From: DATAVB01 sp036267955
GTDB lineage: Bacteria > Actinomycetota > Actinomycetes > Mycobacteriales > QHCD01
Assembly (NCBI GenBank): GCA_036267955.1
Contig: DATAVB010000118.1
Location: 1-64,000, forward strand
Length of the DNA stretch: 64,000 nt
Direction of reading: 5' to 3'
Positions 27,012-36,670 of this stretch are shown here, piece after piece. Position 1 is the stretch's first letter. Each line of letters opens with the position of its first letter. The notes below the pieces were generated by a model that searched no databases, was not told where the DNA came from, and was given only the letters and a program-made list of their open reading frames with translations. A program made the translations under genes and the position numbers.

Positions 27012-27737
27012 GTGCCCAGTGTCCTGCTCGACCTCCTCTTCCCGACCGACTGCGCCGGTTGCGGTCGGCCCGGGGCCTCGCTCTGTGCCCGCTGCGCGGA
27101 CGGGCTGCGCCGACCTCGTGCGCACCGGCCCGACCCGTGGCCGGACGGGCTGCCGCCGGTGGTGGTGTCCGCGGCGTACGAGGGCCAGGTCCGTTCGGCG
27201 CTGCTGGCATACAAGGAGCGGTCCCGGCGTGATCTGGCCGGCCCGCTCGGTGTCGCCCTCGCGGCCGCGGTCTGCCATCACGTGCAGGCCCCCGGCCCGC
27301 CGGTGGTCCTGGTGCCGGTGCCGTCCCGTCGGTCGGCGGCCCGGGCCCGCGGCGGCGACCACATGCTTCGGTTGGCCCGGGCCAGCGTGGCTCCGCTGGC
27401 GCTGCTGGGTCTGCCGGTGCGGGTGGTGCCGTGCCTGCGGGTGGGCCGCGCGGTGCGTGACTCCGCCGGCCTGTCGGCGACCGGACGGGCGGCCAACGTG
27501 GCCGGCGCCTTCGAGGTCGCCTCTGGCGCGTTCGGTGTGGTTCCACGCGGTGCGCAGCGTGGCGGACCAATCCGGGCCGGTCCGAGCCGCAGCCCGGTGG
27601 TGCTGGTCGATGATTTGGTGACGACGGGGGCGACCGCGGTGGAGGCGACCCGGGCGTTACGCGCCGGCGGGGTAAAAGTTGCCGCAATAGCGGCCATTGC
27701 CGGCACGCTTCGCCACCACCATTCGTTAACTTCGTAA
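27012..27737 (+). CDS. comF: ComF-family phosphoribosyltransferase-like protein
   Basis: The 241-aa protein begins with a zinc-finger-like CAGCGRPGASLCARC (two Cys pairs). Its C-terminal phosphoribosyltransferase fold has LVPVPSRRSAARARGGDHM and the PRPP motif VVLVDDLVTTGAT. ComF proteins are linked to DNA uptake and in other bacteria to replication restart; in actinobacteria the role is open. GTG 27012 is the start that keeps the first Cys pair near residue 14. It lies between lpqB and hpf as in mycobacteria. Confidence 0.9.
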   Translation: MPSVLLDLLFPTDCAGCGRPGASLCARCADGLRRPRAHRPDPWPDGLPPVVVSAAYEGQVRSALLAYKERSRRDLAGPLGVALAAAVCHHVQAPGPPVVLVPVPSRRSAARARGGDHMLRLARASVAPLALLGLPVRVVPCLRVGRAVRDSAGLSATGRAANVAGAFEVASGAFGVVPRGAQRGGPIRAGPSRSPVVLVDDLVTTGATAVEATRALRAGGVKVAAIAAIAGTLRHHHSLTS

Positions 27738-28018
27738 TAAACCCGTGTCCAGGGGGTGTCCGATTTCCCGTCGCTCGGCTAGCGTGCAGACACGGAACTA
27801 CTGCGAGGGTGAGTTGATGCGCTTAGCTTGATCAATAGGCATCACACCATGACGAGTCTGGCAAGCACGGGGGTCTGCTGCATCGCTAGTTCGGCGGCTT
27901 GGCGTTCGTGCGATCGTCGGAATGCTGTTTGTCCCGACGGAGAGCGGGCATCGACGAAATGTCGGAGCCTTCGGTACGTACCCGGGGTTTACCGGGTCAA
28001 GAGCACCGTGGAGGTCGC
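27738..28018. other. Leader region of hpf
   Basis: 281 nt without a normal gene. It contains a minute ORF, ATG 27817 to TGA 27831 (Met-Arg-Leu-Ala), with GAGGGTGAG in front, possibly a leader peptide. Other in-frame starts for hpf (ATG 27959) are within it. No clear promoter hexamers or terminator were recognised. Confidence 0.4.
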
Positions 28019-28795
28019 GTGGACATTGTCGTGAGTGGACGGAACGTTGAGGTACCGGATCATTACCGGCAACACGTTGCGGAGAAACTCAGTAAAATAG
28101 AGCGGTTCGACCACAAAGTGATCAGGATCGACGTCGAGCTGCAACACGAACCCAATCGCCGGCAGTCCAGCGCCTGCCAGCACGTGGAGATCACGTGTAA
28201 ATCGCGAGGGCCCGTGGTCCGTTCCGAAGCATGCGCCGCCGATTTCTATGCCGCGCTGGATGCCGCCACCAATAAGCTCGAGTCGCGCCTCCGGCGGGCG
28301 GCCGACCGTCGCCGGGTGCATTACGGACAACGCCGGCCGCAGTCCGTCCTGGACGCCGTCGGCGCCGAGCTGGAGCCGGCCGAGTCGAGCAACCTGAACG
28401 GCGCCAGCCACGACGCCAGCCACGGCGCCAGCCACGACGACGGCTTCGGCGCGGATGAGACCGCTGCCCACCAGGCCGCGGACCGGATCGACGGCCAGCC
28501 GGACGAAGACACCCTCGGCCGAGTGGTCCGCGAGAAGGCACACGACGCCAAGCCGATGTCGGTTGACCAGGCGCTGCACGAAATGGAGCTGGTCGGGCAC
28601 GATTTCTATCTCTTCGCCGACGCCGAGTGCGGCCTGCCCAGCGTCGTCTACCGACGTAAGGGATATGCGTACGGCGTGATCCGACTCGCCGCTCCAGTCA
28701 TTGCGCCGCCGCGGGAGCCCGAGTCGGCCACCGCGCCGACCACTCCGGTCGACGGCGTCGTTCCACGACCGGCCGCGTTCGCGGCCCGTTCCTAA
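28019..28795 (+). CDS. hpf: Ribosome hibernation-promoting factor, long form
   Basis: HPF-long binds the 30S subunit and pairs ribosomes into inactive 100S dimers in stationary phase. The 258-aa protein has the N-terminal S30AE domain (~1-105; DIVVSGRNVEVPDHYRQHV and RAADRRRVHYG). A variable Ala/Ser/His-rich linker of ~70 residues follows, containing repeated short DASHGASH units. The C-terminal dimer domain is at ~195-240 (KPMSVDQALHEMELVGHDFY, VVYRRKGYAYGVIRL). GTG 28019 was chosen for the GGAGG 4 nt upstream; ATG 27959 would add 20 residues with no recognisable conservation. Confidence 0.92.
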   Translation: MDIVVSGRNVEVPDHYRQHVAEKLSKIERFDHKVIRIDVELQHEPNRRQSSACQHVEITCKSRGPVVRSEACAADFYAALDAATNKLESRLRRAADRRRVHYGQRRPQSVLDAVGAELEPAESSNLNGASHDASHGASHDDGFGADETAAHQAADRIDGQPDEDTLGRVVREKAHDAKPMSVDQALHEMELVGHDFYLFADAECGLPSVVYRRKGYAYGVIRLAAPVIAPPREPESATAPTTPVDGVVPRPAAFAARS

Positions 28796-28967
28796 GCACG
28801 CAACACCCGGCCGGGCCGGAATGACCGACCGTACGACCGCCGCCCACGGGCGTCCCGTACAGGTAGGTGATCCGGTCCGGCCGGGGTCTGCGCCGGCGGG
28901 CGTGCGGTTTGCTCGACGGGCCTGCGAGGCAGGTGCCGCGCGGCGCGGTGAGTGCTGTCCCACTCGG

Positions 28968-28994
28968 GGAACCTCGGCGTTCCGGGCGCGTTGG
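28968..28994 (+). promoter_or_regulatory. ECF-sigma-like promoter before secA
   Basis: GGAAC at 28968-28972, 16 nt, then CGTTGG at 28989-28994 matches the GGAAC-N16-18-CGTT layout of extracytoplasmic-function sigma promoters. It lies about 100 nt upstream of the secA start in the 299-nt hpf-secA gap, which otherwise shows no feature. Confidence 0.4.
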
Positions 28995-29094
28995 TTATAG
29001 GCAGACAAGCCGGCCATCTGAACGGTCTGCCTCGACCGCCTACCATGGGCCCGAGCTGTCGGTCCTGTCGAAGCCGAGGAGTGGAAGTCGCACC

Positions 29095-31962
<2,868 letters not shown>

Positions 31963-32021
31963 CTGGTCGGCGAGAACGGCTGAGAATACGCGGTCGAGCA
32001 CAGACAGCGGATCCGACAGAC

Positions 32022-32049
32022 GGCCCGTTCCACTCCGGTGGGGCGGGCC
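32022..32049. terminator. Hairpin terminator between secA and the Rv3235-like gene
   Basis: Twelve-bp stem, 32022-32033 with 32038-32049, including two G-U type pairs, and a 4-nt TCCG loop. It lies between two convergent stop codons and can end both transcripts. Confidence 0.75.
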
Positions 32050-32059
32050 GGCTGCCGTC

Positions 32060-32698
32060 TCAGCCGATCTGCAGCTGCACACAGCGCCACTGTCCATCGA
32101 CGCCTTCCAACCGGGCCGCGACGGCGTGAAAGCGCGCCCCGCGGCGGATCACCGCCGCCACTTCCGCGACCCCGTCGGCCGGCTCGCTGACGTGCACCGA
32201 GGTCACCGTCGGCGCGGCGGCGCGGCGCTGCGCCGGAACCTGCCGGGCCCGAGTCAGGTCGGCATACAAGGTTGGGCTGGTCCATTGCTGTAGCTGCGTG
32301 GTGGACCGCCAACCAGCCAGTGCCTCCATGGTCGCCTGCAGGAAACGGCGGGCCAGCGGGGTCGGGTCCGGCAGGGCCCGGCGGGCGGTGGGCTGCGGGC
32401 CCCAGAAGTCGTCGCCGTGCGGGCCCGGGCGGCCCGCCGGCTCGGCGAACGGCAATGTTTCGGCGAACGGCAATGTTTCGGCGAACGGCAGTGGCTCGGC
32501 GAACGGCAGGGTCGCCTCGGCCGACAGCGGCTCGGAGACCACTCGCAGGTGCGGCCGGCCCTGCTCCTCCGGCGGGTCGTACGGCGGTTCGAGCTGCGGA
32601 GCGGCCCGAACATGGGCGGAGAATCGGCGCCGCTGAGCGGACGCGCGACCTTCGGCGTACCCGATGACGGTGGCTGTCGACGCACTGGGCATGGACAT
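32060..32698 (-). CDS. Rv3235-like protein (DUF6459)
   Basis: Conserved actinobacterial protein of unknown function found near secA. The 212-aa product has a variable N-terminal half with a repeat of LPFAE-T/P units (four copies, ~residues 60-85). The conserved C-terminal domain (~110-212) has ARRFLQATMEALAGWRSTTQL, LQQWTSPTLYADL and WRCVQLQIG. The domain is small with alternating beta strands, no signal peptide and no membrane segment. AAAGGGA precedes ATG 32698. The LysM gene upstream is 25 nt away, same strand, so they form an operon. Confidence 0.8.
   Translation of the reverse strand: MSMPSASTATVIGYAEGRASAQRRRFSAHVRAAPQLEPPYDPPEEQGRPHLRVVSEPLSAEATLPFAEPLPFAETLPFAETLPFAEPAGRPGPHGDDFWGPQPTARRALPDPTPLARRFLQATMEALAGWRSTTQLQQWTSPTLYADLTRARQVPAQRRAAAPTVTSVHVSEPADGVAEVAAVIRRGARFHAVAARLEGVDGQWRCVQLQIG
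32443..32514. repeat. Four 18-bp tandem repeats in the Rv3235-like gene
   Basis: Units at 32443, 32461, 32479 and 32497 encode the repeated LPFAE motif in frame. The first two units are identical, pointing to recent duplication. Confidence 0.8.
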
Positions 32699-32723
32699 GG
32701 GCGTCCCTTTCGAGGTGGCGGGC

Positions 32724-33422
32724 TCAGGCGGGCGGCACGAGCCGCTGGCCGGGATGGATGAGGTTGGGGTCGGCGCCGATGACGGCGCGGTTGGCGGCGT
32801 ACCACCGCGGCCACTCCCGGGCGATCGCGGCGTCGTCCGCTCCCGGGCCGAGCCGTCGGGCCGCGATCCTCCAGAGCGAGTCACCGGGCGCGACCAGTAC
32901 GGCCGTGGACCGCGGCGCGGCATGCCGGCTCCGGGTGGTGGTGATCTGCTGCCGGTCCGGGGTGCCGCCCGACGGCCAGTCGGGATCTAGGTGGGTGCCG
33001 CTGTCCGGCCAGTCGACCGCCACGGTGCTGCTGGATCCGGCCCGGTCGGTGGGATGCCAGAGCGCCAATGCCGCACCGCCACCCGCGGTGGCGACGGACA
33101 GGCCGAGCGCGACCGCGGCGGTGCGGCGGAGCGTGCCCGGCAGCAGTCGGTCGGCCACCGCTTCGCAGGCCTGGCCGGCGACCCCGGGCAGCGCGGCGGC
33201 AGCGGCAAAGGAGAGTCCGACAGCCAACCAGGCGAGCAGCGCCCAGCAGAGCACGCAGATCCCCACCAGCGCCGCCTGATCGGCGCCGACCCGGTCCACA
33301 TAGGACTGCGGATGCCGTACGGCCGGAGCCAGCGAGCGCGGATCGGGGCCGAGCCACCACACCGCCGTCGCGAGGACGGTGAGCAGCCCGGCCGTGGCCA
33401 GCGTTCGCGCTCTTTGAATCAC
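32724..33422 (-). CDS. LysM-domain membrane protein
   Basis: The 232-aa protein has a membrane helix at ~8-27, two more hydrophobic segments near 50-75 and 95-115, and an extracytoplasmic linker. A C-terminal LysM domain (~175-230) carries VAPGDSLWRIAARRLG and NPNLIHPGQRL-like PNLIHPGQRLVPPA. LysM domains bind peptidoglycan or chitin-like N-acetylglucosamine polymers, so a cell-wall attachment role is likely. The GTG at 33422 has GGAG in front. Its promoter lies in the CGTTCG-repeat region shared with the divergent gene at 33548. Confidence 0.85.
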   Translation of the reverse strand: MIQRARTLATAGLLTVLATAVWWLGPDPRSLAPAVRHPQSYVDRVGADQAALVGICVLCWALLAWLAVGLSFAAAAALPGVAGQACEAVADRLLPGTLRRTAAVALGLSVATAGGGAALALWHPTDRAGSSSTVAVDWPDSGTHLDPDWPSGGTPDRQQITTTRSRHAAPRSTAVLVAPGDSLWRIAARRLGPGADDAAIAREWPRWYAANRAVIGADPNLIHPGQRLVPPA

Positions 33423-33437
33423 GCCTGACTCCAAACA

Positions 33438-33521
33438 CGTTCGTTTGCTTGTGTTTGCCTGTATAAGCGTTCGTACGTTTGAAGTCAAGCGCGTTCGTTT
33501 GAATGTGTTAGCGTGCGTTCG
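33438..33521. promoter_or_regulatory. Divergent promoter with four CGTTCG repeats
   Basis: CGTTCGTTTG occurs at 33438-33447 and 33492-33501, CGTTCGTACGTTTG at 33468-33481, and CGTTCG at 33516-33521, all in the same direction. The region is clearly richer in T and A than its surroundings. Start-to-start distances are 30, 24 and 24 bp. This looks like a multi-site regulator platform between the LysM gene and the gene at 33548. Confidence 0.55.
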
Positions 33522-33547
33522 CCGGCGAAACGGGGAGGATCAGGGCG

Positions 33548-34102
33548 ATGCGGTGGGACAGGCTCTTCGACGATCTGCAGGCGCAGGTGGCGGCGGCCGA
33601 GGCGGCCGAGTTGGCCGGCGAGATCGTGGAGCGCACCCGGATCGAGGTCGGTGCCCTTCGGCTGCGCGACCGGTTACGGGCGGCGCTGGATACGCCGGTC
33701 CGGCTGACCTGCCTGGGCGGTGAGATGGTCGCCGGCCCGCTGCATCGGGTGGGGCCGGACTGGCTGCTGGTTGCCGAACGTCCCGAACGTGACGCGCTCG
33801 TGGCGCTGTCCGCGGTGACGAGTGTGGCCGGGCTCGGCCCCTTGACGGCGCCGCCGGCCGAGCTCGGAGTGGTCGAGGCGAAGTTGGATCTGCGCTACGC
33901 GCTGCGCGGCGTCTCCCGGGACCGGGCGGGCGTGACGCTGACACTGCGTGACTCGACCTCGGTGAGCGGCACGATCGACCGGGTCGGTGCCGACTTCATC
34001 GAAGTCGCCGAGCACCCGACCGGTGAGCTACGGCGCGCGCACACGGTCCGGCAGGTGCGGACCGTGCCGCTCACCGCCCTGGCGGTCGTCCGTACGACCT
34101 GA
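33548..34102 (+). CDS. Conserved actinobacterial protein with duplicated Sm-like segment
   Basis: I do not recognise a named family for this 184-aa protein. After an N-terminal helix (~1-40, rich in Ala and Glu, coiled-coil-like) come two similar segments. One is around residues 50-77 (VRLTCLGGEMVAGPLHRVGP plus DWLLVAE), the other around 128-156 (VTLTLRDSTSVSGTIDRVGA plus DFIEVAE). The shared pattern, strand-turn-strand with G-x-[LI]-x-R-V-G-x-D, suggests two copies of a small barrel such as an Sm-like fold (inference). It is soluble, without a signal. It is convergent with the HTH gene, 6 nt between stops. Confidence 0.72.
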   Translation: MRWDRLFDDLQAQVAAAEAAELAGEIVERTRIEVGALRLRDRLRAALDTPVRLTCLGGEMVAGPLHRVGPDWLLVAERPERDALVALSAVTSVAGLGPLTAPPAELGVVEAKLDLRYALRGVSRDRAGVTLTLRDSTSVSGTIDRVGADFIEVAEHPTGELRRAHTVRQVRTVPLTALAVVRTT

Positions 34103-34108
34103 CGCCGG

Positions 34109-34366
34109 TCAGTCCTGCGGGACCGTCTCGTCCCGGCCCATCGGATGGCTCTCGACGAAATCGCGGGTCTGGCTGTAGAGGCGCTTGATGTAGGACTCGA
34201 GCTGGTCGCGCTCGACCCGCCACTGACCGCGGCCGCCGATCTTGATCGCTGGCAGCTCGCCGCTGCGCACCAGCGCGTACGTCTGGGACGCGGAAATGTT
34301 CAGGATCTCGGCGACGTCAGGAAGGGTGAGAAAACGTCCCTCCGGCTTGGCTCCACTCGCAGGCAT
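34109..34366 (-). CDS. BldC-like helix-turn-helix protein (excisionase family)
   Basis: An 85-aa MerR-like single winged helix: FLTLPDVAEILNISASQTYA, then LVRSGELPAIKIGGRGQWRV and LESYIKRLYSQ. Small proteins of this kind bind DNA cooperatively as head-to-tail arrays on direct repeats, as BldC does. Two starts are possible: ATG 34366 (used here, giving ~11 residues before the fold) and GTG 34429, which has AGGTGA in front. A 12-bp direct repeat lies around the first start. It is divergent from the SAF/CpaE genes, which it may control (inference). Confidence 0.82.
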   Translation of the reverse strand: MPASGAKPEGRFLTLPDVAEILNISASQTYALVRSGELPAIKIGGRGQWRVERDQLESYIKRLYSQTRDFVESHPMGRDETVPQD

Positions 34367-34581
34367 AGCTCCACTCGCAATATCCGACCCCGGGATGCGG
34401 GGAGGTGCATCGGCGTATCCGGCGCACACAGTGTGTCACCTGGCTCGGGGCTCCGGTGCGCGTCATCCACAGGCCGTGCCGGTCACCGTACGGACCGCGC
34501 CGGGATTTGGCAGTATGCAGCAGACCGACGAACCAGACATAGGGGCCAGACGATGGCAGCGAATCAAATAGGGCGGCGACC

Positions 34582-35319
34582 ATGACGCAACAGGTCGCCG
34601 AGCCGCCGTCGCCGGTGGTGCGCCGGTTGCGACCACCGTCCTGGTTGGACATCCGGCTGGTGATCGGCGTGCTGATGGTGCTGGTCGCCGTGCTGGTCGG
34701 TGCCCGGGTGGTCGCATCCTCGGACAAGTCGACCAAGGTCTGGGCGCTGGCCCGCGACGTCTCCAATGGCACCCGGCTCGCCGACGGTGACCTGCGGCAG
34801 GAGCGGATCCGGCTCTTCAGCGACTCCAAGCGATACCTGTCGACGACGACCTCGCCGATCGGGCGCACCGTCAATCGCGACCTGCGCGGCGGCGACCTGC
34901 TGCCCGGCGCGGCGTTGATCGACTCGCCGGCCGGCGTCGTACTCCCGCTCTCCGTGGCCGTGGACGACGCGCCGCCGGCGTTGGGGCACGGCGACCGGAT
35001 CGACGTCTACGTGGTGCCCGGCGCCGCCGATCAGAACGGCACCACCGAGCAGATCCTGGCCGATGCCGTCGTGCAGTCGGTCTCGGGCCTCGGCAGCGGC
35101 GGTCTCGCCTCGGACAACAGCAAGGCCCGGATCACCGTGACGATCCCGCCGGCACAGGAGGACCAGGTCGTGAAGCGACTCGCGGCCGGGACGCTCTACG
35201 TGGTGCAGCGGGTCGGCCCGGGTTCGGACGACGCCCCGGCCGCCGTGCCTGGCGTGCAGCCGACCGTGACCCCAACCGTGACTCCGACCGTGACCCCGAC
35301 CGTGACCCCCAGCCGCTGA
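34582..35319 (+). CDS. SAF-domain protein (CpaB/RcpC-like)
   Basis: The 245-aa protein has one membrane helix at ~25-47. A SAF domain (~53-115) has ALARDVSNGTRLADGDL and GRTVNRDLRGGDLLPGAAL, followed by a beta-rich domain (PPALGHGDRIDVYVVPGA). This is the architecture of CpaB/RcpC, periplasmic parts of Flp/tad pilus machines. The C-terminus is four copies of TVTP encoded by a 12-bp repeat. It overlaps the CpaE-like gene by 1 nt (TGATG), so the pair is coupled. No CpaF ATPase, pilin or secretin gene is nearby. Confidence 0.82.
   Translation: MTQQVAEPPSPVVRRLRPPSWLDIRLVIGVLMVLVAVLVGARVVASSDKSTKVWALARDVSNGTRLADGDLRQERIRLFSDSKRYLSTTTSPIGRTVNRDLRGGDLLPGAALIDSPAGVVLPLSVAVDDAPPALGHGDRIDVYVVPGAADQNGTTEQILADAVVQSVSGLGSGGLASDNSKARITVTIPPAQEDQVVKRLAAGTLYVVQRVGPGSDDAPAAVPGVQPTVTPTVTPTVTPTVTPSR
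35263..35310 (+). repeat. Four 12-bp tandem repeats at the end of the SAF gene
   Basis: Units of ACCGTGACCCCN start at 35263, 35275, 35287 and 35299 and encode TVTP in frame. Confidence 0.85.
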
Positions 35320-36602
35320 TGGCCGTTCCCGTTCTCACCGCGGTGACCGGCGCGGTCTGGGAGGTCGAGCTGGTCTCGCAGCTCGACCGGGCCGACCACG
35401 GCGTCACGGTGGTCCGCCGGTGCGTCGATCTGGCTGACCTGCTGGCCGCGGCGGCCGCCGGTCAGGCCCGGGCCGCGCTGCTGTCAGCCGATCTGCGCCG
35501 GCTCGACCGGGACGCCGTCACCCGGTTGTCCTCCGCGGCCGTGGCCGTGGTCGGCCTGATCAATCCCGGCGACGAGGAGGGCGAGCGACGGTTGCGCCAA
35601 CTCGGTGTGCGCTACGTGCTTCCGGCCGACGCGGGCGCCGAGGCGATCTCGGCCGCCGTACTGGAGGCGGTCGAGGGGTTCGTCGACGGCGCCGCGGGGC
35701 AGCTCATGGCCAACCCGCACGCCGCGGCCCGTACGGATTCCCCTGAGCCACAGTCCGAGGAGCTGCCGCCGCTGGTCGGGCCGGGTCGGGTGGTGGCCGT
35801 CTGGGGACCGACCGGCGCACCCGGCCGGACCACGGTCGCGGTCGGACTCGCCGATGAGGCGGCCCGGCTGGGTGTGCCGACCCTGCTGGTCGACGCGGAT
35901 GTGTACGGCGGCGTGGTCGCCCAGGTGCTCGGCCTGCTGGATGAGTCGCCGGGGGTCGCGGCCGCCGCCCGGCAGGCTGCGTCCGGCACGCTCGACGTGG
36001 CGGCGTTGGCCAGGATCGCGTTCTCGGTCGGGTCGTCGCTGCGCGTGCTCACCGGCATCGCCCGGGCCGACCGCTGGCCGGAGCTGCGCCCGTCCTCGAT
36101 GGAGGCTGTGCTGGACATCGCCCGGGCGATGGGTCCGCTGACCGTGGTCGACTGCGCTTTCTCGGTCGAGCAGGACGAGGAGATCGTCTACGACACGATG
36201 GCGCCCCGCCGCAACGGCGCCACCGTCGCCGCGCTGGAGTCGGCCGACGTGGTGCTCTGCGTCGCTTCGGCCGATCCGGTCGGCCTGCAGCGGGCCGTAC
36301 GGGCATTGACCGAGCTGCGCGACGTGCTGCCCGGAGTGACCCCGCGGGTCGTGGTCAACCGGGTCCGGCGGGGCGTGATCCCCGGTGACCCGCGGCGCGA
36401 GGTGGCCGCGGCGCTGGCCCGGTACGCCGGCGTCTCCGATCCGGTGTTCCTGCCGCACGACGGATCGGCGGCCGATTCGGCGCTGCGGGTCGGCAAGACG
36501 CTCGCCGAGGTGGCGCCCGGCAGTCCGTTGCGGGCGGCGTTGACCGAGCTGGCCCGGTCGCTGGCCGGCATACCGGCCGGACCGCGTCGGCGCCGCGGCT
36601 GA
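35319..36602 (+). CDS. CpaE-like ParA/MinD-family ATPase
   Basis: The 427-aa protein has an N-terminal receiver-like domain (~1-125) lacking a clear phospho-acceptor Asp, as in CpaE. A P-loop ATPase domain (~155-420) follows. The P-loop reads WGPTGAPGRTTVAVGLA, with Arg in place of the usual GK[T/S] lysine. VVDCAFSVEQDE is in the switch II position. CpaE proteins position Flp pilus systems at the membrane; this one is paired with a SAF/CpaB protein. The altered P-loop suggests weak or absent ATP hydrolysis (inference). Confidence 0.8.
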   Translation: MAVPVLTAVTGAVWEVELVSQLDRADHGVTVVRRCVDLADLLAAAAAGQARAALLSADLRRLDRDAVTRLSSAAVAVVGLINPGDEEGERRLRQLGVRYVLPADAGAEAISAAVLEAVEGFVDGAAGQLMANPHAAARTDSPEPQSEELPPLVGPGRVVAVWGPTGAPGRTTVAVGLADEAARLGVPTLLVDADVYGGVVAQVLGLLDESPGVAAAARQAASGTLDVAALARIAFSVGSSLRVLTGIARADRWPELRPSSMEAVLDIARAMGPLTVVDCAFSVEQDEEIVYDTMAPRRNGATVAALESADVVLCVASADPVGLQRAVRALTELRDVLPGVTPRVVVNRVRRGVIPGDPRREVAAALARYAGVSDPVFLPHDGSAADSALRVGKTLAEVAPGSPLRAALTELARSLAGIPAGPRRRRG

Positions 36603-36670
36603 CCGTACGGACACCGCCTCGCGCGCTGCCGCCGCACAGTGCCACGATGGGAGTGCGCGTAAGGGGTGAG

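Noticed and set aside
32443..32514. Regular repeats that could suggest a CRISPR array
   Set aside because: Units are directly adjacent without spacers and lie in frame inside a coding sequence.
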